Assembly (NCBI GenBank): GCA_903881475.1
Contig: CAIRTK010000007.1
Coordinates: 1 to 53,125, forward strand
From: an uncultured Opitutia bacterium
Lineage (GTDB): Bacteria; Verrucomicrobiota; Verrucomicrobiia; Opitutales; Opitutaceae
Length of the DNA: 53,125 nt
Direction: 5' to 3'
The notes beneath the pieces were generated by a model, which saw only the letters and a program-made list of their open reading frames with translations, was not told the DNA's origin and made no database searches. Made by a program: the position numbers and the translations under genes. Of the stretch, positions 9,151-17,025 are shown one piece after another. The stretch's first letter is position 1. The number at the start of each line of letters is the position of its first letter.

Positions 9151-9219
9151 GGGTCGTTGATCCAGGGATCGGGCCAAACCACTTGCCAACCGGGCGAAGC
9201 CCGCCAACCTTTTCAGCCT

Positions 9220-9873
9220 ATGTATTTCGACAATCTTCAGCCCGGTCTCGCCGCTCCCGTCCCCCGCGCCGACGAAGACGATGACGACGAAGAACAGGAA
9301 ACCGCCGCCGCCAAGAAGAGCTCTGCTCCCGTGGCCATGCTCATCCAGAAGAAATTCCTCGAGCAGCGGAAAATTTTCCTCTGGGGCGCCGTGACGGATG
9401 AGTCCGCCAAGGACCTCACCGAGAAGCTCCTTTATCTCGAGGCCGTGGCCCCGGGCCAGCCGATCACGTTCTACATCAATTCCCCCGGCGGCTCCATCAC
9501 CGCGGGCATGGCGGTGTACGACACAATGAAGCTCGTGACCTCACCCATCACGGTGGTGGTGACGGGCATGGCGGCCTCGATGGGATCGATCCTCCTGTCT
9601 GGCGCCCCCAAGGGCCGCCGGCTGCTCTACCCGCATTCCCGGGTGCTGATCCACCAGCCGCTGATCTCCGGCCGCATGGTCGGGCCGGCGTCGGACATCA
9701 ACATCCAGGCGAAGGAAATGGAGAAGATCCGCGCGGAGCTGAACCAGATCCTCGCCACTGCCTCGGGCCAGCCGCTCGAGCGCATCAACCGCGATACCGA
9801 CCGTGATTTCTACCTGAATGCGGCGGAGGCCATCGCCTACGGGCTGGCCGACCGGATTGTTGACCAAGTCTGA
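9220..9873 (+). CDS. clpP: ClpP, proteolytic subunit of Clp protease
   Basis: A 217-residue ClpP serine peptidase, which forms the tetradecameric chamber used by ClpA/ClpX-type unfoldases. The triad is Ser120 (GMAASMGS), His145 (HSRVLIHQP) and Asp196 (DRDFYLNAAEA). The oligomer-facing core (FYINSPGGSITAGMAVYD) is typical. The N-terminus is unusual: about 20 residues rich in Asp/Glu (RADEDDDDEEQE) precede the ClpP fold. ATG 9220 gives the normal core; no unfoldase gene is adjacent. The gene ends just before a strong terminator at 9895-9925. Confidence 0.95.
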   Translation: MYFDNLQPGLAAPVPRADEDDDDEEQETAAAKKSSAPVAMLIQKKFLEQRKIFLWGAVTDESAKDLTEKLLYLEAVAPGQPITFYINSPGGSITAGMAVYDTMKLVTSPITVVVTGMAASMGSILLSGAPKGRRLLYPHSRVLIHQPLISGRMVGPASDINIQAKEMEKIRAELNQILATASGQPLERINRDTDRDFYLNAAEAIAYGLADRIVDQV

Positions 9874-9894
9874 TCCCGTTCCGGCTTACTCGTG

Positions 9895-9925
9895 GCGCGG
9901 TCCTCACGGACCGCGCTGTTTTTTT
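9895..9925 (+). terminator. Rho-independent terminator of clpP
   Basis: A perfect 9-bp stem (GCGCGGTCC / GGACCGCGC) with loop TCAC is followed by TGTTTTTTT, 21 bp after the clpP stop. The loop holds the TGA stop of the convergent gene, so the terminator is embedded in that gene's last codons. Confidence 0.88.
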
Positions 9926-11559
9926 GCCTCGGCCGGCACGTCATCCAGCGCACGGGTCCACTCCGCCACCTGTCCGTCATCCCCGGCCGCCACGGCTGCC
10001 GCCCGCGCGTCGCGCAGCCATGGTTCGCGCAGGTCCCACGGCACCGCCGGGTCTTGCAGCAGGTGACCGTAGAGCTGCACGGCCCGGATGGAGGCGCCCG
10101 TCCGTTGCAGCAGGAGGCCCGCTGCGTGCGCCAGCACCCATTCGTCCGGTTGAAAGGCGGCCAATGAGGCTGCAAATGAGAGTTCCCTCGCTGCGCCCGC
10201 GGCATCGCCCGCCTGCTCCCGGGTCCGGGCCAGCGCATAGCCCAAGGCCAGCGTCGGCCGTTCCTGCTGGGTGGCCCGCCCCACCGCCAGCGCCCAGGCC
10301 GGTTGGTGGGCGGCCTCGAGTCGGTGCATCTGGCGGAGAGCCGCATAACCCGCCTGGCGCGCCGGCAGCGCCGCCCGATTTTTCCATTGCACGTCGAACG
10401 GCACCGCGAAGGGACGGTAAAGGGGATCGCCGATCGCGATCGCCTGCCAGCTCAGCACCGGTTCCGCGTAGTAGGCGGCGTCGCCAAACGTATCGCCCCG
10501 CACCAAGGCACGCAGGAGAAAATCCGGCCGGTGGGTCAGCTGCAGGTAGGGCTCAAAGACATTTCCCACGGTGGCCGTCACGCCGCGGGCCACCAGCGGC
10601 CCGCACCAGCCCGCTGTCGCGGAGCGCAGGGTGGCGGCGGAAAAGCTGTGGATGTGCACGGCGATCGCCCCGGCGGGAAATCGAAAACCCGGCAGCGCGA
10701 AGGGTCCGTTGAGGCTGGCCGCATACCAGCCGAAATAGAGGACCGGCGCATCCATCCGCGCGGTCTCCGGGAAAGTCGCGGGTGCCTCGTCCACGTCCAG
10801 GTCGTAACCCAGTTCGGCCAATTGCACCGCCACCGCCTTTAGCCAGCGGTCGCCGTCGGGATGATAGCCGCCGAGGTCCACATAGGCGCGGCCGGCCAGG
10901 CCCGTGTGCTCGGCCGCCATGGCCTGGTCCACCAGCGCCTCCGCGTCGGTGGCAGTCGGACCATCGAGGCGTGAGACCTTGACGACCTGCGCGAGCTCAT
11001 AAGGCGTCGGATGATCGTTGTGAAACAGGGGATTGGGGACAAACGCATTGATCGCACTGTTGGTCTGTGCAAGCAGGCTCAACTCGGAATCCACCGCCGC
11101 CTCGTTGGTGCGAAAGCGCGGATCGTCCGGGAGCGGCGACGGGAGCTGGAGCAGCGACGGGTCGTGGGCGATGCGGAGCGGCACCCCGCGGCAGACCACG
11201 AGATACGCGATGCGGTGGCCGGAAATGGCGGGTTTCCTCCGGCCGGCCGCATCCGTCAACGCCATCGGGATGGCGTCGATCCACCGGCGCCGCACCAGTT
11301 CATCCTGCAGCGGCTGCCAGACTGCGGTGACAAACTCCGTCCAGGTAATGGTCTCCGTGAGCGGCATGCTTTGCGCGATGATGTTTTCGGGCGGCACCCC
11401 GCGCACCGCGGCATAATGCCGGGCGATGCGGAGCGAGTCCGGGTCGTCGCGATTCGCGAGCAGAATCACCCGGGCGGCGGGTGCATCGGCGGCGCCCAAC
11501 CGGGCCGCCGTGAGGCCGGCGGCCAGCAGCAACGGGAGTAGTTTGCGCAGCAAGCTCAA
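9904..11559 (-). CDS. TIGR03790 family protein (function unknown), exported
   Basis: A 551-residue protein with a signal peptide (LLPLLLAAGLTAARLGAADA). The N-terminal half matches TIGR03790, a family of unknown function reported mainly from Verrucomicrobia and related phyla: RVILLANRDDPDSLRIARHY, VPPENIIAQSMPLTETITW, then IAYLVVCRGVPLRI and YFGWYAASLNGPF. The C-terminal third (about 405-535) is alpha-helical and Ala-rich and looks like a TPR-type region. The start is TTG 11559; a second TTG two codons later is equally possible. Its stop overlaps the clpP terminator. Confidence 0.8.
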   Translation of the reverse strand: MSLLRKLLPLLLAAGLTAARLGAADAPAARVILLANRDDPDSLRIARHYAAVRGVPPENIIAQSMPLTETITWTEFVTAVWQPLQDELVRRRWIDAIPMALTDAAGRRKPAISGHRIAYLVVCRGVPLRIAHDPSLLQLPSPLPDDPRFRTNEAAVDSELSLLAQTNSAINAFVPNPLFHNDHPTPYELAQVVKVSRLDGPTATDAEALVDQAMAAEHTGLAGRAYVDLGGYHPDGDRWLKAVAVQLAELGYDLDVDEAPATFPETARMDAPVLYFGWYAASLNGPFALPGFRFPAGAIAVHIHSFSAATLRSATAGWCGPLVARGVTATVGNVFEPYLQLTHRPDFLLRALVRGDTFGDAAYYAEPVLSWQAIAIGDPLYRPFAVPFDVQWKNRAALPARQAGYAALRQMHRLEAAHQPAWALAVGRATQQERPTLALGYALARTREQAGDAAGAARELSFAASLAAFQPDEWVLAHAAGLLLQRTGASIRAVQLYGHLLQDPAVPWDLREPWLRDARAAAVAAGDDGQVAEWTRALDDVPAEAKKQRGP

Positions 11560-11788
11560 CCCGGCGACCTTGACCGCCCGTGGTCCGACTTTCGAGCCGC
11601 AATCGCACGGCTTGCCAAAAGCCTCGCGGCCGTTTCACTGCGGCCGGCGATGGATTCCGCCCTCCCGCAAGGGTAAACCGCCCCGCCGCCGCGGGGCTGA
11701 TGACTCCTGTTAAACTCAACTCCTAACAGGCCATGTCATATATCCCGACTCATTTCCTCAAACCCACGCCCGATGGGCGCCGCCGCGC

Positions 11789-13090
11789 ATGAAGCGGCTG
11801 TTCAACGTCGGCGATCATCTCGGCAATGTCTGGCAGTTGCTGTGCTGGACGGTCCTCGTCCTGCCGGTCGCCGTGCTCTCCGGCTCGGCCAGCGCTCTCT
11901 TTCTCTGGGCGCTCGACCAAGTCACGCGGCTGCGCTGGGAACATGGCTGGCTGCTTTTCCTACTGCCGGCCGCGGGCCTGGCGGTCGGCTGGCTTTATCA
12001 CGCCTTCGGCCGGCGCGCGGAAGGCGGCAGCAACCTCATCATGGAGGAAATCCACGAGCCGGGCGGCGGGGTGCCCGGACGCATGGCGCCGCTGGTGCTC
12101 GTGGGCACGCTCGTCACCCATCTCTTCGGCGGCTCCGCCGGCCGCGAGGGCACCGCGGTCCAGATGGGCGGCAGCCTCGCGAGCGTTTATGCGCGGCTGG
12201 GCCGGATCCATGCGGCAAACCTGCGCGTCCTGCTGATGGCGGGCGTCGCCGCCGGGTTTGGCTCCGTCTTCGGCACGCCGCTGACCGGCGCGATTTTCGC
12301 GCTGGAAGTACTGGTGGTGGGACGCATGCAGTATGACGCGCTGATTCCGGTGCTGGTCGCCAGCATCGTCGGAGACTTCACGTGCACCGCCTGGGGCATC
12401 CACCACGCGGCCTATCATGTCGATTTTGCCGGAGCCGCGGCCGGGACCCACCTGTTCGACGGGCCTTTGCTGGGCAAGGTCGTGCTCGTCGCCATGCTGT
12501 TCGGCCTGGCCAGCCAGCTTTTCGCCGAGCTCACGCACGCGCTCAAGGGACAGTTCGCACGGTTCATCGCCTATGCACCCCTGCGCCCTGTGGTCGGCGG
12601 CGTGCTGGTGATTGCCCTGGTGTACCTGCTGGGCACGCGGGACTACCTTGGCATCGGCGTGACCTCGCCCGAGCCCGGCGCCGTGACCATCCTCTCCGCC
12701 TTCACGCCCGGCGGCGCCACGCCCTGGAGCTGGTGGTGGAAGCTGCTGTTCACCGCGGTCACGCTCGCCAGCGGGTTCAAGGGCGGCGAGGTCACGCCGC
12801 TGTTCTTCATCGGAGCCACGCTCGGCCACACGCTCGCCGTGCTGCTCGGCGCGCCCGTGGATCTGTTCGCGGCCCTCGGGTTCATCGCGGTCTTCGCCGG
12901 CGCGACCAACACGCCGCTGGCCTGCACGGTGATGGGCATCGAGCTGTTTGGCGCCCACTACACCGTTTACTTCGCCGTGGCCTGCGGCATCGCGTATCTC
13001 TTCAGCGGCCATTCCGGCATCTACAGCGGCCAGCGGCCCGGCAGCGCCAAGAAGGATCCGTCCCCCGCACCGCGGGTTTCCCACCCCTGA
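11789..13090 (+). CDS. ClC family chloride channel/transporter
   Basis: A 433-residue membrane protein of the ClC family. The gating-glutamate motif is present as [14 protein letters not shown] (114-128), with Glu120 matching the external gating Glu of E. coli ClcA; the usual Pro after GREG is Thr. A later block, [18 protein letters not shown], corresponds to the conserved GG-x-F-x-P-x-L region. About 10-12 hydrophobic segments are present and there is no CBS domain. Chloride or fluoride selectivity cannot be read reliably. Followed 4 bp later by the EamA gene, so the two are probably cotranscribed. Confidence 0.88.
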   Translation: MKRLFNVGDHLGNVWQLLCWTVLVLPVAVLSGSASALFLWALDQVTRLRWEHGWLLFLLPAAGLAVGWLYHAFGRRAEGGSNLIMEEIHEPGGGVPGRMAPLVLVGTLVTHLFGGSAGREGTAVQMGGSLASVYARLGRIHAANLRVLLMAGVAAGFGSVFGTPLTGAIFALEVLVVGRMQYDALIPVLVASIVGDFTCTAWGIHHAAYHVDFAGAAAGTHLFDGPLLGKVVLVAMLFGLASQLFAELTHALKGQFARFIAYAPLRPVVGGVLVIALVYLLGTRDYLGIGVTSPEPGAVTILSAFTPGGATPWSWWWKLLFTAVTLASGFKGGEVTPLFFIGATLGHTLAVLLGAPVDLFAALGFIAVFAGATNTPLACTVMGIELFGAHYTVYFAVACGIAYLFSGHSGIYSGQRPGSAKKDPSPAPRVSHP

Positions 13091-13094
13091 ACCC

Positions 13095-13514
13095 ATGAAC
13101 TGGCTCTTCTGGTCTTTGCTCTCCGCGCTGTTCGCCGGCGCAACCGCCGTGCTCGCCAAGGTCGGCGTTGCCGGGGTCAACTCGAACCTCGCCACCGCCA
13201 TCCGCACCTCCGTCGTGCTGGTCTTTGCCTGGGCCATCGCCCTTGCCACCACCAAGCCCATGGCCCTGGGAGAACTTTCGCGCCGCACGTGGCTGTTCCT
13301 CGGGCTCTCCGGCCTCGCGACCGGGCTGTCGTGGCTGTGCTATTTTCGCGCGCTGCAGCTGGGCGAGGCCTCGCAGGTCGCGCCGATCGACAAGCTCAGC
13401 GTGATCTTCGTGCTGGTTTTCGCCGCGCTGTTCCTGCAGGAGCCGCTCACGCTCAGGAGCGGCCTCGGCGGCCTCCTCATCGTCGCGGGCGCCATCGTGC
13501 TGGCGCTGAAATAG
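13095..13514 (+). CDS. EamA/DMT-superfamily small permease (half-size)
   Basis: A 139-residue membrane protein with about five hydrophobic helices, one EamA repeat (usual two-repeat members are near 300 residues). The conserved pattern is SALFAGATAVLAKVGV at the start, then GLSWLCYFRALQLGEASQVA, APIDKLSVIFVLVFA and a final LLIVAGAIVLALK. Half-size members presumably dimerise. It begins 4 bp after the ClC stop on the same strand. Substrate unknown. Confidence 0.85.
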   Translation: MNWLFWSLLSALFAGATAVLAKVGVAGVNSNLATAIRTSVVLVFAWAIALATTKPMALGELSRRTWLFLGLSGLATGLSWLCYFRALQLGEASQVAPIDKLSVIFVLVFAALFLQEPLTLRSGLGGLLIVAGAIVLALK

Positions 13515-13525
13515 GGCTACGCCGC

Positions 13526-14623
13526 TCAGGGCGCGGCCTGGGCCGGGGCCGGCAACGCGGCGGCCTGGCGCTTCAGCAGACTCGCCTTCAGGTAGGTGTC
13601 GGGCTGCGCGTTGCGCCAGGCCGTGTACCAGATCGCGCCAAGCATTTCGCCGCCGCGGAGCAGCTGCGCCTCGATGAAGGCGCGGCCCTCGTCCGTGACC
13701 GGACGCTTCTCGTGGATGGTCTTCCCCTCGGGGGAATGCGTGACCTTGTCGTCGCCCAGCTTGCCGGCCTTCTGGAGCTGGTAGAGCGGCTCCACGAGTT
13801 TGTTCGTGCCGATGATGTAGTCTATCGTCGCGACAAACATCGGGTCGCGCCCGTCGGCCCGTGGCGTCACCGGGATCAGCGTCGCCGGCACGACCCGGGG
13901 CTGGATCGCCGCCGGAGTGATCCGGGCCTTGCCGATCAGGCCGCCGTCGATCCAGGCATGGATGCCCGCCCAGGTCGTGTAACCGTTGGGATTCGCCCCC
14001 ACCCAGCCGTGATGGTGGACCGTCGCGTGCAGCGGCTGCGCACAGTCGCCAACGTAGTGGCCCATGACCCCCATGACGTAGAGGATGTTGGCCTCGGCAT
14101 TGGCGACCTCATCGGAATGGCCCGCCTCCTGGTAGGCCTTGAGATAGGAGAAGGCCGACTTGAGCTTGCCGTAGTACTCGGCGATGGCCCAGGGCGCAAA
14201 GCCGGGCCATTCCCGCGAGTGGTCGCTGTTTTTCTCGGGATCGATCGGCGGAAAATTGGCGGCATGGGCGGCGCGGCCGCGGGCGAATTCCACCGCGAAA
14301 TCATACCGGTACGACGGTACCGTGGTGGGATCGAGTCCCGCCTCGGCCAGTTCCTCGAGGTCGAGATAATGGTCCATGCCGTTCACGTGGGACAGCGGCA
14401 GGTCGCCGGGCACATTGCGCCAGCGGTCGGGCTCGCCGGCGAGGAATGCGATGCGCTCGGCGGCCACGGGATCGTGCACGAACGCCGGAAAATCCTTCGG
14501 CAGCGAGGCCAGCGCGAGCTCATTGACGATGCGGTGGCCCTCGTAGTCCCACGCGCGCGCAGTGGCGGCGGAAACGAGGAAAGCGGCGAGACACGTGGCG
14601 CGGATCAGATGGGACATTTTCAT
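13526..14623 (-). CDS. S1/P1-type nuclease, exported
   Basis: A 365-residue zinc nuclease of the S1/P1 family (fold shared with phospholipase C). A signal peptide ends at TARA, so Trp25 (in AWDYEGHRIV) becomes the mature N-terminal residue, which is a zinc ligand in this family. Further metal ligands lie in the block VMGHYVGDCAQPLHA and in DHYLDLEE. It probably degrades extracellular or periplasmic single-stranded nucleic acid. ATG 14623 overlaps the TGA of the amidase gene (ATGA), so translation is probably coupled. It is the last gene of the minus-strand cluster. Confidence 0.9.
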   Translation of the reverse strand: MKMSHLIRATCLAAFLVSAATARAWDYEGHRIVNELALASLPKDFPAFVHDPVAAERIAFLAGEPDRWRNVPGDLPLSHVNGMDHYLDLEELAEAGLDPTTVPSYRYDFAVEFARGRAAHAANFPPIDPEKNSDHSREWPGFAPWAIAEYYGKLKSAFSYLKAYQEAGHSDEVANAEANILYVMGVMGHYVGDCAQPLHATVHHHGWVGANPNGYTTWAGIHAWIDGGLIGKARITPAAIQPRVVPATLIPVTPRADGRDPMFVATIDYIIGTNKLVEPLYQLQKAGKLGDDKVTHSPEGKTIHEKRPVTDEGRAFIEAQLLRGGEMLGAIWYTAWRNAQPDTYLKASLLKRQAAALPAPAQAAP

Positions 14624-15768
14624 GGTTGGGAGGAAGGAGGGGAGACGGCGGGAGCAGCGGGAGGTTTCGGCTGCAAGGCGGCCAGCGTGTCGGCGTAAGC
14701 CTGGATCCCGGCGGCAATTGCCTCGGCAATCTGCTGACGGTAGCCGGCCGTGGCCACGCGATTCGCCTCGCCGTCGTTGGACACGAAAACCGACTCGACC
14801 AGCACGGCCGGACAATCCAGCTCCCGCAGCACGGCGGAATGCATGGTCTTCTGGCCGCGGTCCAGCGTCTTGAGCGAGCCGATGACCTCGCGGTGAACAA
14901 GCTGCTGCAGCAGGGCGCTCCAAGGATCGAAGCGGTTGACCGGCGCGGGCTCGCGCTCGGTGTCATCAGGTTCCAGCGGGCTCGCCGCGCGATCGGAGCG
15001 CTGGAATTCGCGGGTGAAGGTGTAGGTCTCCGTGCCGCTGGTCTTGGTGTCCGGGTACAGGGAGTTGAAGTGGATGCTGACGAAAAGATCCGCGCCCGCC
15101 CGGTTGGCGATCTCGGCGCGCTTCTTGAAATCCGTCGGCTTGTCCGGACCCAGCTGGCGGTCATCATTCCGCGTCAGCACGACGCGGTAGCCGCGGACCT
15201 CGAGCAGTTTTTTCAGCCGCTGCGCGACATCGAGGGTGAGCACCTTTTCCTTCAGGCCGAGCCGCTTGTTCTCCATGCCGTTGTCGTTCCCGCCGTGGCC
15301 GGGATCGAGGACAATCACCCGCGGACGGGACGGCGGCGCACCCAGCACGGCGGGCTGCAGCCGGGTCGCCAGAGCGCGCTCAAAGTCAATGCGGCTGACA
15401 TAGAGCGCGCCGTTGCGCAGCAGGACGGCCTTGCCCAGAAACAGCCGCAGGCCGTGGAGGGAGATCTCCCGGCTGTCGGCCTCGAACTCGGCCTTGCCGG
15501 CCTGATCCAGCAGGGTCAGGCGCCGCTCCTTCTCCGCCCACGACGTCTTCATGCCGAGGAGCGCGGCGGCCTCCCGCAGGGACACATACTCCACGCCGGC
15601 GAAACGGACCACGGGCAGCGCCGCCAGCCTTGCGGGCGAGGAGGCGGCCGGAACCGGGCCGGCGGCCGCCGGCCGCAGGGGGGCGACACAGGATGCCGGT
15701 TCAGCCGCGGCGGACAGCGCCAGCAGCCATGGCGTGAGCAGGGCGCAACGTAATGCCGCCGGCAGCAT
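14620..15768 (-). CDS. N-acetylmuramoyl-L-alanine amidase (Amidase_3)
   Basis: A 382-residue secreted cell-wall hydrolase. After a signal peptide (about 1-22) comes a copper-amine-oxidase-like N-terminal region (VEYVSLREAAALLGM, about 55-140). The catalytic domain starts at VIVLDPGHGG. Zinc ligands are His158, Glu174 (GLKEK) and His233 (FVSIHFNS); Glu325 in AVLVESVFVSN is the likely catalytic residue. This corresponds to AmiA/B/C-type amidases that split peptidoglycan septa. ATG 15768 is 12 bp after the infC stop, and its stop overlaps the nuclease start, so infC, amidase and nuclease form one unit. Confidence 0.92.
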   Translation of the reverse strand: MLPAALRCALLTPWLLALSAAAEPASCVAPLRPAAAGPVPAASSPARLAALPVVRFAGVEYVSLREAAALLGMKTSWAEKERRLTLLDQAGKAEFEADSREISLHGLRLFLGKAVLLRNGALYVSRIDFERALATRLQPAVLGAPPSRPRVIVLDPGHGGNDNGMENKRLGLKEKVLTLDVAQRLKKLLEVRGYRVVLTRNDDRQLGPDKPTDFKKRAEIANRAGADLFVSIHFNSLYPDTKTSGTETYTFTREFQRSDRAASPLEPDDTEREPAPVNRFDPWSALLQQLVHREVIGSLKTLDRGQKTMHSAVLRELDCPAVLVESVFVSNDGEANRVATAGYRQQIAEAIAAGIQAYADTLAALQPKPPAAPAVSPPSSQP

Positions 15769-15780
15769 GGCGGCGCGGGG

Positions 15781-16440
15781 TCAGGTGCCGGTCGAAGGCT
15801 CGGCTGCGGGCGCCTCGTCCTCGGGCCCGTCCTCGTCCGGCACGTGGAATTTCGGCTTGCGCTTGTTCACGGGCAGCGGGGTGAGCATGACATGGATGTT
15901 GCGGCCGATGAGCTTCGGGTCGGCATCAGGGTGGCCCATGCCGATCAGGTCGGCGACCGCGCGCTTCATGACATCGAAGCCGATCTCGGTGTGGGCCATC
16001 TCGCGGCCGCGGAACTTCAGGCGGAGCTTCACCTTGTTGCCGTGCGCGAGGAACTCCTCCGCGTGGCGCAGCTTGGTGAAAAAGTCGTTCTGCTCGATGC
16101 GCGCGCTGAACTCGATCTCCTTGATCTTGCTCGCGGTGGACTTCACGTGGGAGGTCTTCTTCGACTCCTCGTACACGTACTTGCCGAAATCCATGATGCG
16201 GCAGACCGGCGGCGTCGCGTTGGGCGCGACCTCGACGAGATCCAGCCCGACTTCGAGGGCGAGGTTGATGGCCTTGGCAGTGTCGATCACGCCGAGCTGC
16301 TTGCCTTCGGGGGAGATCAGGCGCACCTGCGGAACCTTGATGCGGTGGTTGCGGCGGATGGCCGCGAACGGGTCGACATTGCGACGCTGATAAGAGCCGG
16401 TGCGGTTGCCGCCGCCAGCAGGAGGGAACGAAGTAGCCAT
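15781..16440 (-). CDS. infC: Translation initiation factor IF-3
   Basis: A 219-residue IF-3. The N-terminal domain has NHRIKVPQVRLISPEGKQLG and ALEVGLDLVEVAPNATPPVC; then come RIMDFGKYVYEESKK and the C-terminal 30S-binding domain (EFSARIEQNDFFTKLRHAEEF shortened here, ...KVKLRLKFRGREMAH). An acidic tail (DEDGPEDEAPAAEPSTGT) extends beyond the usual end. The start is ATG 16440 (MATSFPPAGG), immediately preceded in frame by TTG and TAA, so TTG 16443 is the only alternative. The rpmI-rplT pair that usually follows infC is absent; a cell-wall amidase gene takes that place. Confidence 0.95.
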   Translation of the reverse strand: MATSFPPAGGGNRTGSYQRRNVDPFAAIRRNHRIKVPQVRLISPEGKQLGVIDTAKAINLALEVGLDLVEVAPNATPPVCRIMDFGKYVYEESKKTSHVKSTASKIKEIEFSARIEQNDFFTKLRHAEEFLAHGNKVKLRLKFRGREMAHTEIGFDVMKRAVADLIGMGHPDADPKLIGRNIHVMLTPLPVNKRKPKFHVPDEDGPEDEAPAAEPSTGT

Positions 16441-16542
16441 CAATTAGGGTTGGATCGGGTGATTGGGTCGGGCGGTTTTTCTCCCGGCAGGGCCGGAATG
16501 ACAACACCTATTTAGTCCGGGTCCCCTCGTGGCGCCGCCGGG

Positions 16543-16974
16543 TCACACGCTGAAGCTCTCGCCGCAGGAGCAGCTCGCCTTGGCATTGGGGTTGGAGAAC
16601 TTGAAGCCGCCGGCAACCATGGCGTCCGAATAGTCAAGGTGGGTGCCCTTGAGGTAGAGCGCGCTTTTGCTGTCCACCAACACCGGGACGCCTGCCGTCC
16701 GCACCAGAATGTCACCGCGCCTTGCGGCCGGAATAAATTTCATCTTGTAGCTGAGCCCGTTGCAGCCGCCGCCCGAGATGGCCAGCCGCAAGAACGAGCC
16801 CTGCCCTTCCCGCGCCATCAGCGCCACCACCTTGGCGCCGGCCGCCGGGGTCAGCCGCACCAGCTGCTCGCTACCCGGCCGCACGCCTTCGGGCAGCCCG
16901 GCCGCATCGGCAACTGGCGCGGCGGGTGCGGCATCGGTGGAAAGGGTGCTGGATTCAGGCATGGCGCAGGGCAC
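16543..16974 (-). CDS. erpA: A-type Fe-S carrier (ErpA/IscA family)
   Basis: A 143-residue iron-sulfur carrier that passes clusters to target enzymes. The three ligand cysteines are present: Cys71 in ISGGGCNGLSY, and Cys135 and Cys137 in ASCSCGESFSV. The HesB-like domain covers about 38-143. The first 35 residues are an Ala/Pro-rich extension not found in short members; starting at the second Met (16962) changes little. It is co-directional with the S8 protease upstream and infC downstream, away from the suf genes at the window start. Confidence 0.88.
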   Translation of the reverse strand: MPCAMPESSTLSTDAAPAAPVADAAGLPEGVRPGSEQLVRLTPAAGAKVVALMAREGQGSFLRLAISGGGCNGLSYKMKFIPAARRGDILVRTAGVPVLVDSKSALYLKGTHLDYSDAMVAGGFKFSNPNAKASCSCGESFSV

Positions 16975-17025
16975 TGTTGACAGGCTCCGGGGTTTCGCAA
17001 GCGCCGCGGAGCCCGGCCGGCCGGT

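Noticed and set aside
11705-11729. Short dyad CCTGTTA...TAACAGG in the gap before the ClC gene
   Set aside because: Seven-base arms with an 11-base loop are expected by chance at this scale; the rest of the 229-bp gap shows nothing distinctive.
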